From the NCBI GenBank assembly GCA_033809415.1, contig JAPXLT010000094.1, positions 1 through 15,579 of the forward strand: 15,579 nt of DNA, read 5' to 3'. This DNA is from JAQVUB01 sp033809415. Its GTDB lineage: Bacteria > Verrucomicrobiota > Lentisphaeria > Oligosphaerales > Oligosphaeraceae. The position numbers and the translations under genes were made by a program. Of the stretch, positions 1 through 6,949 are shown in pieces. Below the pieces are notes generated by a model. The model was not told where the DNA came from. It did no database searches and saw nothing but the letters and a program-made list of their open reading frames with translations. Each line of letters opens with the position of its first letter. Position 1 is the stretch's first letter.

Positions 1-57
1 AGGGTGCAGGGGGCAGGGTGCAGGGGGCAGGGTGCAGGGGGCAGGGGGCAGGGGGAG
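1..57. repeat. G-rich minisatellite (14-bp unit)
   Basis: A 14-bp unit, GGGTGCAGGGGGCA, occurs three times in a row and then decays into shorter GGGGGCA units. The G-runs of three to five on the + strand give obvious G-quadruplex potential. An inverted, C-rich counterpart lies at 325-370. The window begins inside this array, so its full length is unknown. Confidence 0.85.
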
Positions 58-147
58 GCGCCATGGTGTGTTGTCGGCTCGTTAGCTCCCTTTGATGTAC
101 GGGAATCATGTGGCATTGATCGGTTTTTCTATACAAGGATTTTGCCA

Positions 148-180
148 GAGCAGGCTCATTCGTCAGAGCAACAGTCATAT
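148..180 (+). repeat. R4 repeat, degenerate 3' part
   Basis: The stretch GCAGGCTCATTCGTCAGAGC followed by AACAGTCATATAAA matches the tail of the R4 module (GCAGGCTTATCCGTCAAAGC in the inverted copy at 8266-8330). The CAACCG hairpin half is missing. It runs directly into an inverted R5 module. The rest of 58-370 holds no gene I can support. A possible 87-residue reading frame at 4-267 is built from repeat sequence. Confidence 0.5.
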
Positions 181-232
181 AAATTTTCCGCGTTTTCCGT
201 GCTTTCAGTGGACAAAAATGATTGTAGTTGCC
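181..232 (-). repeat. R5 repeat (inverted copy)
   Basis: The reverse complement of this stretch reads ACTACAATC, then GTCCACTGAAAGCACGGAAAACGCGGAAAATTT. It matches the R5 module at 1559-1616 almost base for base. In the forward direction it produces the peptide string FSAFSVLSVDK, a typical false reading frame from this repeat. Confidence 0.8.
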
Positions 233-324
233 ATGTCACGTTAATTGTTTTCATGCTTAAACTTTAGTAAAGCGTATTGTCCTATTTCTCCAGTGTTACC
301 CGCCCATGTTTCCCAACGCACCAC

Positions 325-370
325 CTGCACCCTGTCCCCTGCACCCTGTCCCCTGCACCCTGCACCCTTT
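325..370. repeat. C-rich minisatellite, inverted relative to 1-57
   Basis: Units of CTGCACCCTGTCCC are repeated and end one base before the rbgA ATG at 371. The sequence is close to the reverse complement of the G-rich array at 1-57, so the two arrays bracket about 270 bp as long inverted repeats. No clear ribosome-binding site for rbgA is visible within it. Confidence 0.8.
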
Positions 371-1249
371 ATGACTACGAACGATCTCAATTCCTATCCG
401 CTTTCTGGCTGGTTTCCAGGACACATGCTGAAGGCCGGTCGGCAGATGCAGGAGGCTCTAAAGCTGATCGATCTGCTTGTCGAGCTGGTCGATGCAAGAG
501 CACCTCGATCGACACGCAATCCTGAACTGCTGCAAAAACTTGGCTCGAAACCAGCTCTTCTGGTAGCCAATAAGGCGGACTTGGCCGCACCGGCGATATC
601 TCGGCGCTGGGAGGACTGGTTTTCGGCTCGAGGCGAGCGGGTTTTCTTTCTTGATTCGCGCAAGATTGCCAATGTGCGCGGACTAGTCCAGCTTTGGAAA
701 AAGATTGTTCTCGAGGAACGTTCGGCGCGTGGTGCTACCCGCCCGCTGATGCGTCCGGTACGGATTATGATCTTGGGCATTCCCAATATTGGCAAATCGA
801 CGCTGGTCAACCGTCTGCATGAAAAGAAGAAGGCGCTGGTTGGTCCGAAACCTGGTGTCACCCGTCAGAATCAGTGGATTCCGCTTGCCGATGGGGTCGA
901 GTTGCTTGATACTCCGGGGGTGCTCTGGCCCCGCATTGAAAACAAATGCCATGAGCTGCTGCTGACCTTGCTGGGTAATATCAAGGATGAAATTGTCGGT
1001 GCGCAGCTGGTCGCACAGTATCTCTGCCTGAAACTGCAAGAGATGGGCATGCAGAATGCATTGAATAACCTGATCGAGCCTGAAATCTGCAACTCCGATC
1101 CGGAACAATTCCTGAATGCCTTCGCTGAACGCCGAAAATTCCTGCTGCCGGGAGGCGTCCCCGACCAGGAACGCGCCGCAATCGCAATGATCAAGGAATT
1201 CCGTGATGGAAAACTCGGACGCATCTCCTTCGAGGCACCGCCAGAATAA
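371..1249 (+). CDS. rbgA: Ribosome biogenesis GTPase RbgA/YlqF
   Basis: Circularly permuted GTPase of the YlqF/RbgA family, which acts in the cytoplasm in late assembly of the large ribosomal subunit. The 292-residue product is close to the 282 residues of the Bacillus protein. The motif order is permuted as expected: G4 NKAD at residues 67-70, a G5-like DSRK near 95-98, then the P-loop GIPNIGKST at 136-144, a G2 threonine in GVT near 164, and G3 DTPG at 180-183. The N-terminal GWFPGHMLKA is the family's usual opening. I chose the ATG at 371 because this places that motif about 13 residues in. The frame stays open upstream to 245, but those 42 residues are translated minisatellite. No Shine-Dalgarno is obvious, which is odd. 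A repeat block begins just after the stop and fills the gap to holA. Confidence 0.95.
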   Translation: MTTNDLNSYPLSGWFPGHMLKAGRQMQEALKLIDLLVELVDARAPRSTRNPELLQKLGSKPALLVANKADLAAPAISRRWEDWFSARGERVFFLDSRKIANVRGLVQLWKKIVLEERSARGATRPLMRPVRIMILGIPNIGKSTLVNRLHEKKKALVGPKPGVTRQNQWIPLADGVELLDTPGVLWPRIENKCHELLLTLLGNIKDEIVGAQLVAQYLCLKLQEMGMQNALNNLIEPEICNSDPEQFLNAFAERRKFLLPGGVPDQERAAIAMIKEFRDGKLGRISFEAPPE

Positions 1250-1250
1250 G

Positions 1251-1343
1251 TTTTTTTAACCACGAACCCCACGAAAAGGCTTGGCGCGGACTGATCGCCC
1301 GCAACCCACACGGACTTTACACGGACGGGACACGGACTTTACA
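1251..1343 (+). repeat. R1 repeat (full copy)
   Basis: It starts with a T-run and AACCACGAACCCCACGAAAAGG, continues with CTTGGCGCGGACTGATCGCC, and ends in two ACACGGACTTTACACGGAC units. It begins one base after the rbgA stop codon. Near-identical copies lie after the prepilin gene (7967-8042) and the large hydrolase-like gene (12363-12417). Confidence 0.85.
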
Positions 1344-1375
1344 CGGACGCCAGATCAGCCGAATCGGTGATATTG

Positions 1376-1480
1376 GGATCAGCCCTGAAGGGGCGTGATA
1401 TACCAGCCCAGGGCAACGCCCTGGGGCAGGGATCACACCATCGGCAAAGCCCTGTAAGGGCGCGACATAATCCCTGCCCA
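1376..1480 (+). repeat. R2 repeat with 8-bp perfect hairpin
   Basis: Two GCCCTG..AGGGGC-type short hairpins flank a central perfect stem, CCCAGGGC at 1407-1414, loop AAC, GCCCTGGG at 1418-1425. The second copy at 12570-12668 keeps the whole arrangement, and its few base differences spare the central stem. Similar CCCAGGGC..GCCCTGGG repeats are, from memory, common in Planctomycetes and relatives, so the module is probably a widespread dispersed repeat. Confidence 0.85.
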
Positions 1481-1490
1481 AAATTCTTGT

Positions 1491-1552
1491 GTGTCAAGGC
1501 CGGCTTTACTTTTTCAGTCGGAGGCGATATGGAGCGCCGGCGGCTCGCCGGC
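1491..1552 (+). repeat. R3 repeat with GC-rich hairpin
   Basis: The module reads TGTCAAGGCCGGCTTTACTT then TTTCAGTCGGAGGCGATATG. It ends in a perfect 7-bp hairpin, GCCGGCG at 1536-1542, loop GCT, CGCCGGC at 1546-1552. A copy at 8063-8114 is nearly identical but stops before the second hairpin arm. The next T-run lies more than 15 bp beyond the stem, so I do not call a terminator. Confidence 0.8.
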
Positions 1553-1558
1553 ATAGCA

Positions 1559-1616
1559 TCGCGACTACAATCTATTTTTTTGTCCACGGAAAGCACGGAA
1601 AACGCGGAAAAATTTT
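1559..1616 (+). repeat. R5 repeat
   Basis: It contains GACTACAATC, a T-run, then GTCCACGGAAAGCACGGAAA followed by ACGCGGAAAAATTT. Inverted copy at 181-232; shortened direct copy at 12419-12456. It ends two bases before the holA ribosome-binding site (GGGAG at 1619-1623). That GGGAG is not present in the other copies. Confidence 0.8.
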
Positions 1617-1631
1617 CTGGGAGTTTATTTT

Positions 1632-2738
1632 TTGTCATCACAGGCTGCACAAATTTATTTGCTGACCGGGAATGATTTGTCACAAATCACTCTCGAGGCT
1701 GACAAGCTGATGCTGCAACTGGCAGGCCCCTCGCCGGACCCCTTTGCCTGCGATATCATCCAGGAGGGTGAAAGCGGCCCTTCAGAGGATATGCTGCGAA
1801 ACCTGTTGCGTTCGCTGGATTCACCGTCGTTTTTTGGCGGCAGCAAGATCATCTGGCTGAAGCATTTCAGCGGCTTTTCAATGGAAAGTGAAAGCAAAGG
1901 GAAGAGTGGGATCGATGCCTCTCTGAAGGAGTTGGCAAAACGTATCCAGAATGGATTGCCAGCCGATATTATTCTAGTCATGGACGGAGCCGGCTGCGAC
2001 CGCCGCAAAGCACTGGCCAAAGCCTGCGAGACCAAGGGGGAAGTGCGAATCTTCAACCGGCCGGATGTCACGAAAAGGACTGGTCTTGGCGAGATGGCTA
2101 CGATCCTGCGGCGTGCAGCAACCGACAAAGGAATCACCTTGACTCGGGAGGCGGAGGAATATCTCCTCGAGGCACTAGGCGGGGATACTTCACTGATCGA
2201 CGGCGAGCTGGAAAAGCTGATTTGCTATTGCGGCGGTGTGGGGCAGACGATCACTCTCGAGGCGGCGGAACTGCTCTGCCTTAACCGGGCGGAAGAACAG
2301 ATCTGGGCGCTAAGTGAATGCTTGGGCAAACGTGATCTGCGGGATGCCCTGGCAACGGTTGACAGCATGGTTTCCACAAGCAGGGATGCCGATCAAATAG
2401 CGCGTGCCTTGATCTTTAATGCCGCCAATTATTTCCGGCAGGCTTTGCGGATGCTCGTCTTTATGGCAGAACGTAAACTCAGAACCCCATGGGATGTCAA
2501 CACCTTTCTGAATAATCCGGAAAACAAGAAAGGTGCCGCAAAAGGCAGTATCGAAGATATGCACCCATACCGCGCCCAGATGATTGCTGAACAGGCGCAA
2601 AGATATGCTCCGGCAGAAATGATCCAGGCAGTGAAAACGCTCCGAGATGCACTCTGGCAGACGACCAGCTCGACGATCAAACCGCAACTGGCGCTCGAAA
2701 ATGCACTGCTGAAAATCCTGGGAACCGGAAAAAAATAA
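1632..2738 (+). CDS. holA: DNA polymerase III delta subunit (clamp loader)
   Basis: Delta subunit of the DNA polymerase III clamp loader, which opens the beta sliding clamp and loads it onto primed DNA at the replication fork. The 368-residue length suits the family (343 in E. coli). The opening QIYLLTGND is the usual first strand of domain I. Residues about 65-90 (FFGGSKIIWLK) match the conserved strand that follows the clamp-contacting loop. Residues about 165-200 (LTREAEEYLLEALGGD, then LIDGELEKL) are the hallmark domain II helices. The all-helical C-terminal collar domain follows. The start codon is TTG at 1632, supported by GGGAG at 1619-1623 with about 8 bp spacing. An ATG start would remove domain I. 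The gene is separated from rbgA by 382 bp of repeats and converges with the kinase gene, 63 bp apart. It is probably not co-transcribed tightly with rbgA. Confidence 0.93.
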   Translation: MSSQAAQIYLLTGNDLSQITLEADKLMLQLAGPSPDPFACDIIQEGESGPSEDMLRNLLRSLDSPSFFGGSKIIWLKHFSGFSMESESKGKSGIDASLKELAKRIQNGLPADIILVMDGAGCDRRKALAKACETKGEVRIFNRPDVTKRTGLGEMATILRRAATDKGITLTREAEEYLLEALGGDTSLIDGELEKLICYCGGVGQTITLEAAELLCLNRAEEQIWALSECLGKRDLRDALATVDSMVSTSRDADQIARALIFNAANYFRQALRMLVFMAERKLRTPWDVNTFLNNPENKKGAAKGSIEDMHPYRAQMIAEQAQRYAPAEMIQAVKTLRDALWQTTSSTIKPQLALENALLKILGTGKK

Positions 2739-2756
2739 TATTCAACGCCTTCCCTA

Positions 2757-2797
2757 AAAAAAATTTCGCGCCTTTTCGTGTCTTTTCGTTGTTACAA
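2757..2797 (-). repeat. R1 core repeat (inverted) between convergent genes
   Basis: The reverse complement reads TTTGTAACAACGAAAAGACA then CGAAAAGGCGCGAAATTT, the R1 core without the long tail. It fills most of the 63-bp gap between the holA stop and the kinase stop. I see no stem-loop plus T-run here, so how the two convergent transcripts end is unclear. Confidence 0.7.
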
Positions 2798-2801
2798 AAT
2801 A

Positions 2802-5156
2802 TTAATCTTTCGCCAACTGGCTTTCGGCTTCCTGGACTTTTTCCAGCCAAGGTTGCAGCCAGATTTTTTCCAGATAGGTGCAATTGATGGCGGGCACCCG
2901 GGCAAAGGCATAAATGAATTCCAGGCCGTTCTCGGTGCAGATCTTGGTGCCGTATTTTTTCCATCGCATATCCAGATGGAGATGAGTGGGGATTTTATCG
3001 GTGCTGATACCGGTTGTTTCACCTACTTCGTGGAGCCGGTTCGGGTCAATTCCGCACCGGATCAGGATCGTCCCGTCCTGGCTGACTAGAAAGCGTCCTG
3101 CGACCGCAGTGGACTGATTGCCGAATTGATTGATAATGCTTTTGATCTTGCGCAATGGAACATCGATTCCCGCAATTCCATACATGGTTCCTTTGGATGA
3201 GTTTACGGTCATCGAACAGGAAATTACCATTTCATTGATGAGGGCATCCTGGTATGGGTTTCCCCAGATCGGTTTTCCTTCCCCTTTCAGTGCGGTCAGA
3301 TACCAGTCCCTCTGTTGCGGGTTATAGTCTGCGGTGTAGGAACCGCTGCCTGGGTAGGACAGGAGAAGCCCGTTGCTGAAGGTGAAATAGACCCAGGCCA
3401 CGGACAGTCCAGTCGTCAGCATCTCATCATACAGTTCCTGCTGACTCATGTCTTCATCCTGCTGATTTTTACTGTTGCGCATCAGCTTGGGAATTTGTGA
3501 ATGCAGCGGATTGAGCTGTTGCATCAGATGGTCATATTTTTTCGGATCCTGTCCACCGGTCATGAAAGCGGTAAAATGTTCGGGGTCAATGATCTGGTTG
3601 TAGGCTAGCGAGAATACAGCGCTCGCGGGCCTGCTTTGCTCGGACTGATAATCCAGATAATGAACAAAGCGGTTTTGGGTATGATTTCCGGAACTCCGGT
3701 TTTCCAGCAGCAGCAACAGGTTGTCACCCAGGTTGTCCAGCATATTCTCGAGGCTGGCGATTCTGCGGTCGATGGCCATGCCGGTTTCACCCACCCGGTT
3801 GTAGGCCAGACTTGCGGCAATATTGCGGTTCTGAAGGGCAACTGTTTGCTGCATCTGTCGCATCTGTGACCAGATATGCAGGGATAGCAGCGCGATCAGT
3901 AGCAACAGCCCTGTAGCCATGACGAGACGGCGGTGATTTATGCTCCAGCGATTGATCTTGCCCCAGAAATGATCCGGGTTAGCGGAGACTTCTTCTCCGA
4001 GCGTATAGCGTCGCACATCCTCGGCAAGGGCATCGACCGTCTGGTAGCGTTGTTTCCGGTCAAAGGCCATTGCCTTGTTGATGATTGCTTTCATATCTTC
4101 GTCAATCCGGTATCGGAAGCGAGATTTGATCGGATTGCGCTGATTGTTTTTGATGCTTTCGACGACCTCCTTGGTGGTTTTTCCACTGTAGGCACGTTCC
4201 AGTGTGACGAGTTCGAAGAGGATGGCGCCCAGTGCGAAGATATCGCTGCGTTCATCGCGGCCCTGGAGCAGCAAGGCTTCCGGCGGCATGAAACGAGGGG
4301 TTCCGTTCATCACCGTCAGACTTTCATGGGTGAGGGTTTTGCCGTCGGGTTCGTAGATCAATTTGGCAATTCCCCAGTCCATCACATAGGTTTCATTGTA
4401 TTCCCCGATCATGATGTTTGCCGGTTTCAGGTCGCAGTGCATAATATTGCGTGAATGGGCATAACTGATTGCATCGCAAATCCGTAAAAAGATGTCCAGC
4501 CGGTGGTGTAGCCCTTTCTTCAGATCAAATTTCCGCACTCCGTCCATTTCATAATGCAGGATGATTTTATCCAGATATTCTTTGAGGGTCTGCCCCTTGA
4601 CCAGTTTCATTGCCAGATGGATGCCATTCTGCTGATCTTTGTTCAAGCTGTAGACCGGGACGATGGTCGGATGATCCAGCTGGGCGGTGACCTGGGCTTC
4701 GGTCAGAAAGCAATCCCGGGCGAGCTTGTCGTCTATCAATTCCTGACGCAGCGATTTGAGGGCGACTTCGCGCTTTAGCGAGAGGTCCCGAGCTTTTGTC
4801 AGAACCCCCTGTCCTCCATCGGCGATGCTTTTGCCGATGTCAAAACGCTTGTTGACATCGCCCAGCTCCACTTTTTCGTCGGCTGACACATGCAGTGCAT
4901 AACCCATGTTTTTGGCTTGGCGTTTCATCTGCTCGGCCAGCAGGGCATCAAGGTCACAGCCTTTTTCAAACAGCGGGGAGGTAAAAATACTGGCGGTACC
5001 GCTGCCTTTCAAGTTACGCTTGCGTTTGCGGGCGGCGCTCGGGTCATCCTCCGTTAGCAGCTGCTCGAGTTCATCCAGGGATACTTTATAAGTAGTATCC
5101 GGATCGGTTACAGTAGACATATTTTGGGTTATATTTTGTTCATTATCCGAAGACAT
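2802..5156 (-). CDS. Transmembrane Ser/Thr protein kinase with C-terminal Cache-like sensor
   Basis: Predicted Hanks-type membrane kinase of 784 residues. The kinase domain spans about 105-385. It has a glycine loop ADGGQGVL near 112-119, the ATP-binding lysine in VALK (K134), catalytic loop HCDLKPAN (D242, N247), DWG at 260-262 in place of DFG, and PPE near 291-293 as the APE equivalent. Cysteine replaces the arginine of HRD, so it is a non-RD kinase. One hydrophobic helix at about 411-428 is followed by a charged or coiled stretch and an extracytoplasmic region. In that region residues about 583-673 (YNPQQRDWYLTAL, then YGIAGIDVPL) look like a dCache sensor. The start at 5156 has AGGAAGAGG upstream. 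ATG at 5231 (with AGGA) or TTG at 5237 would add 25 or 27 residues. A weak -10-like TATAGT lies at 5251-5256 on the minus strand. No substrate can be named from the sequence. Confidence 0.88.
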   Translation of the reverse strand: MSSDNEQNITQNMSTVTDPDTTYKVSLDELEQLLTEDDPSAARKRKRNLKGSGTASIFTSPLFEKGCDLDALLAEQMKRQAKNMGYALHVSADEKVELGDVNKRFDIGKSIADGGQGVLTKARDLSLKREVALKSLRQELIDDKLARDCFLTEAQVTAQLDHPTIVPVYSLNKDQQNGIHLAMKLVKGQTLKEYLDKIILHYEMDGVRKFDLKKGLHHRLDIFLRICDAISYAHSRNIMHCDLKPANIMIGEYNETYVMDWGIAKLIYEPDGKTLTHESLTVMNGTPRFMPPEALLLQGRDERSDIFALGAILFELVTLERAYSGKTTKEVVESIKNNQRNPIKSRFRYRIDEDMKAIINKAMAFDRKQRYQTVDALAEDVRRYTLGEEVSANPDHFWGKINRWSINHRRLVMATGLLLLIALLSLHIWSQMRQMQQTVALQNRNIAASLAYNRVGETGMAIDRRIASLENMLDNLGDNLLLLLENRSSGNHTQNRFVHYLDYQSEQSRPASAVFSLAYNQIIDPEHFTAFMTGGQDPKKYDHLMQQLNPLHSQIPKLMRNSKNQQDEDMSQQELYDEMLTTGLSVAWVYFTFSNGLLLSYPGSGSYTADYNPQQRDWYLTALKGEGKPIWGNPYQDALINEMVISCSMTVNSSKGTMYGIAGIDVPLRKIKSIINQFGNQSTAVAGRFLVSQDGTILIRCGIDPNRLHEVGETTGISTDKIPTHLHLDMRWKKYGTKICTENGLEFIYAFARVPAINCTYLEKIWLQPWLEKVQEAESQLAKD

Positions 5157-5351
5157 AGCCGAAGTACCTCTTCCTGTTGATACACGATCGAAATTCCGGC
5201 ATGCAGTTTCAGGATGCGGGGAAGTTTTCATTCCCAAGAAGTCCTAACATACTATATCCGCTTTGCCCGGAATATTCCACTGCGTGAATAGACAGAAAAG
5301 TTACCTGCAGGCAAGGTAAGGTGTCAGATGAACCGGGTAAGCGAAGAATTC

Positions 5352-5390
5352 TTTTGAACAACGAAAAGCACAAAAGACCCGAAAAAATTT
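5352..5390 (+). repeat. R1 core repeat (diverged) in the kinase/gntR gap
   Basis: TTTGAACAACGAAAAGCACA followed by AAAGACCCGAAAAAATTT matches the reverse complement of the repeat at 2757-2797. The 320-bp gap 5157-5476 contains this element, the kinase leader, and a weak inverted pair (GGCGAG at 5401-5406, CTCGCC at 5442-5447) too widely spaced to call a terminator. I see nothing else in it. Confidence 0.55.
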
Positions 5391-5476
5391 CATGGACAGG
5401 GGCGAGACTAGGAATGGCTGAGAGGCTTTTCGTCCGTTCTCCTCGCCAATAATTCGATTGTCTTCCGGGAATTTTG

Positions 5477-6556
5477 TCAAGCGATGCGTGGGCAGTGCAT
5501 GCTTTGCCTGGGCACTAGTTTTGTTGGGATTCTGAGGACGTACTTCCGGTCATCATTCGTCTGCAGCATTCGCAGGAGCAGCTCCAATGCCTCGCGGTAG
5601 ATTCGGGGCGTGCTTTTATCGATCGAAGTAAAATATTTGCTGGCATTTTTCGAGGCTGGGAGATAATCTTCCAGGTTATCGATGCTGCAGACATCCGGCA
5701 TGCGTGCCTGGTTCTGGAAAGCTTCCCGGATGCCGAAGGAAAAATAATCGGAGAGAGTGATAATCAGGGTTTTTTCCAAGTCTTTCTGATACTGGCTGAA
5801 ATATTGCAGGCTTTGACTTTCGGCGCTCAAGTTGCTATCCGTCGCAAATTCCAGCAGTTCGATTTTTTCCGGGGCGATATTGACTTCGGCAAAGAAGTTA
5901 TACACTTGTGCTCGTATGCCCAAGGCATTACAGTGACTGGCACTGACCACAAGAAACTTTTCATAATATTGCAGATCGAAAGTACGTTGCAGTTCCAGCA
6001 AGCCACTACGGAAATCCGGAATCACTTGACTGCATGACAACTCATCCAGTATCTGGTCATAACCCACAACCACAATTTTCCCGGCAAAGCGCCGCAAAAT
6101 CGGCAGTGTTTCCGCATCAAGAAAACACCCTACCAGCAGTAGACCATCCAACCCTGCCAATTTTTCCGCTGCCAGTTCCGGCACTAGCAATTCATGATAA
6201 GCAATGAAGCGCAGACACCTTTGCTGCTGTGATAATAATTGGCAGAACTGTCGAAAAGATTCATTATATAAGACACTTCCGGAATCCGGTGCCGGTGAAG
6301 GTCCGGCGAAACCTAATTCCGGCAGGCGAACCGGGTCTTTCTTGATGAAAGCTCCGCTTTTCGGTACCCGGTAGATAAAATTATCCTGTTCCAGAATCCT
6401 GAAAACACGATCGGCGGTCGCATTGGCAACACTATAGCGGGTTGCAAATTCCCGCACCGATAATATTCGCGAACCAGCTGGCAAGCGCTGTTCCAGGAGT
6501 TCCTGGCGCCAACGCTGCGCCAAAAGCAAGCTTTTACTGCAATATTTGACCGACAT
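5477..6556 (-). CDS. GntR-type winged-helix regulator with LacI-like sensor domain
   Basis: Transcription factor of 359 residues. Residues about 8-72 form a GntR winged helix-turn-helix (LPAGSRILSVREFATRYSV, then VFRILEQDNFIYRVPKSGAF). Residues about 105-345 look like a periplasmic-binding-protein/LacI ligand domain, with LLLVGCF, KIVVVGYD, FLVVSAS and the terminal LVPRQS typical of that family. Such GntR-LacI fusions usually sense sugars. The specific ligand is unknown. The ATG at 6556 is preferred because AAGGTGG sits 8 bp upstream; the frame extends 21 residues further to 6619 without a better site. The gene is transcribed away from the pseudopilin and secreted-enzyme genes. Its promoter overlaps a perfect palindrome, which suggests self-regulation and possible control of the divergent locus. 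Confidence 0.88.
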   Translation of the reverse strand: MSVKYCSKSLLLAQRWRQELLEQRLPAGSRILSVREFATRYSVANATADRVFRILEQDNFIYRVPKSGAFIKKDPVRLPELGFAGPSPAPDSGSVLYNESFRQFCQLLSQQQRCLRFIAYHELLVPELAAEKLAGLDGLLLVGCFLDAETLPILRRFAGKIVVVGYDQILDELSCSQVIPDFRSGLLELQRTFDLQYYEKFLVVSASHCNALGIRAQVYNFFAEVNIAPEKIELLEFATDSNLSAESQSLQYFSQYQKDLEKTLIITLSDYFSFGIREAFQNQARMPDVCSIDNLEDYLPASKNASKYFTSIDKSTPRIYREALELLLRMLQTNDDRKYVLRIPTKLVPRQSMHCPRIA

Positions 6557-6632
6557 CGGAACACCACCTTTTTGATTATGACCAAAGCAGGACAACCGGA
6601 ACCGTGACCCGCATAGCACAGAAGCTACTTAT

Positions 6633-6661
6633 AATATATCGCATGTTTTTTGTACTATCAA
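6633..6661 (-). promoter_or_regulatory. Predicted sigma-70-like promoter of the gntR gene
   Basis: On the minus strand, TTGATA (6661-6656), a 17-bp spacer and TATATT (6638-6633) each differ by one base from consensus. Transcription would begin near 6626 and give a leader of about 70 bases before the ATG at 6556. The call rests on position and consensus match only. Confidence 0.6.
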
Positions 6662-6671
6662 TTATAGTACA
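6651..6671. promoter_or_regulatory. Palindromic operator candidate TGTACTAT-N5-ATAGTACA
   Basis: A perfect 8-bp inverted repeat with a 5-bp centre (CAATT) covers the -35 box of the gntR promoter. Binding there should block that promoter, as expected for self-repression. Related half-sites, TTAGTACAG at 6800-6808 and ATAGTAGTAC at 12760-12769, lie upstream of other genes in the locus. Assignment to this regulator is inference from adjacency. Confidence 0.55.
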
Positions 6672-6706
6672 GAAAAAAATCCTTGGCATCAATATTTTGT
6701 TACCGC

Positions 6707-6735
6707 TTGACAAATACTGTTTGCATATTTATATT
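6707..6735 (+). promoter_or_regulatory. Predicted divergent promoter toward the pseudopilin gene
   Basis: TTGACA (6707-6712), a 17-bp spacer and TATATT (6730-6735) form a near-consensus promoter facing right. The operator candidate at 6651-6671 would be centred about 80 bp upstream of its start. If used, it would give a leader of about 440 bases before the ATG at 7180. A perfect TTTTTAA-TC-TTAAAAA palindrome at 6784-6799 lies within that leader. Confidence 0.55.
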
Positions 6736-6881
6736 CCTAATGGAAGTTAAGGGATCATCTCGCCTGCATGCTTTTCTGTGCTATTTTTAATCTTAAAAAT
6801 TAGTACAGATTTTGCGGACGGTTCTTCTTGCAAAACATTCGAGTTGCCGGTGCCCATTTATTTGGAGGGTGTCCAAAAAGG

Positions 6882-6908
6882 TTTTAACCACGAAAGGCAC
6901 GAAAAAGG
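6882..6908 (+). repeat. R1 core repeat (short copy)
   Basis: TTTTAACCACGAAAGGCACG followed by AAAAAGG is the R1 core without its tail. It lies in the 623-bp gap between gntR and the pseudopilin gene. That gap also holds the two promoters, the operator candidate, a TGGAC minisatellite and an R4 module. The 106-residue reading frame at 6812-7132 runs through these repeats and is not a gene. Confidence 0.6.
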
Positions 6909-6949
6909 TAATGCGTCAGTCTTCTGTAGTGCGTAGTGCGGGTCAGACA

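Noticed and set aside
4..267. 87-residue open frame at the left edge
   Set aside because: Its first part is translated G-rich minisatellite and its middle is an inverted R5 repeat (FSAFSVLSVDK string). There is no ribosome-binding site and no protein-like composition.
245..370. 42-residue N-terminal extension of rbgA
   Set aside because: It encodes translated C-rich repeat (TLSPAPCPLHPAP). RbgA proteins begin close to the GWFPGHM motif, so the ATG at 371 fits better.
1536..1552. GC-rich 7-bp hairpin as a rho-independent terminator after rbgA
   Set aside because: The T-run lies more than 15 bp beyond the stem and belongs to the R5 repeat. The hairpin is part of the dispersed R3 module.
1251..1616. 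Transposon or insertion sequence
   Set aside because: No transposase reading frame, terminal inverted repeats or target duplication could be found. The modules are too short and variably joined for a standard insertion sequence.
1339..1683. Open frames on both strands between rbgA and holA
   Set aside because: They consist of R2, R3 and R5 repeat modules and produce peptide strings such as RALPWAGISRPFRA that recur from the second R2 copy.
5401..5447. GGCGAG..CTCGCC pair downstream of gntR as a terminator
   Set aside because: The arms are only 6 bp and are separated by 35 bp, with no T-run on the relevant strand.
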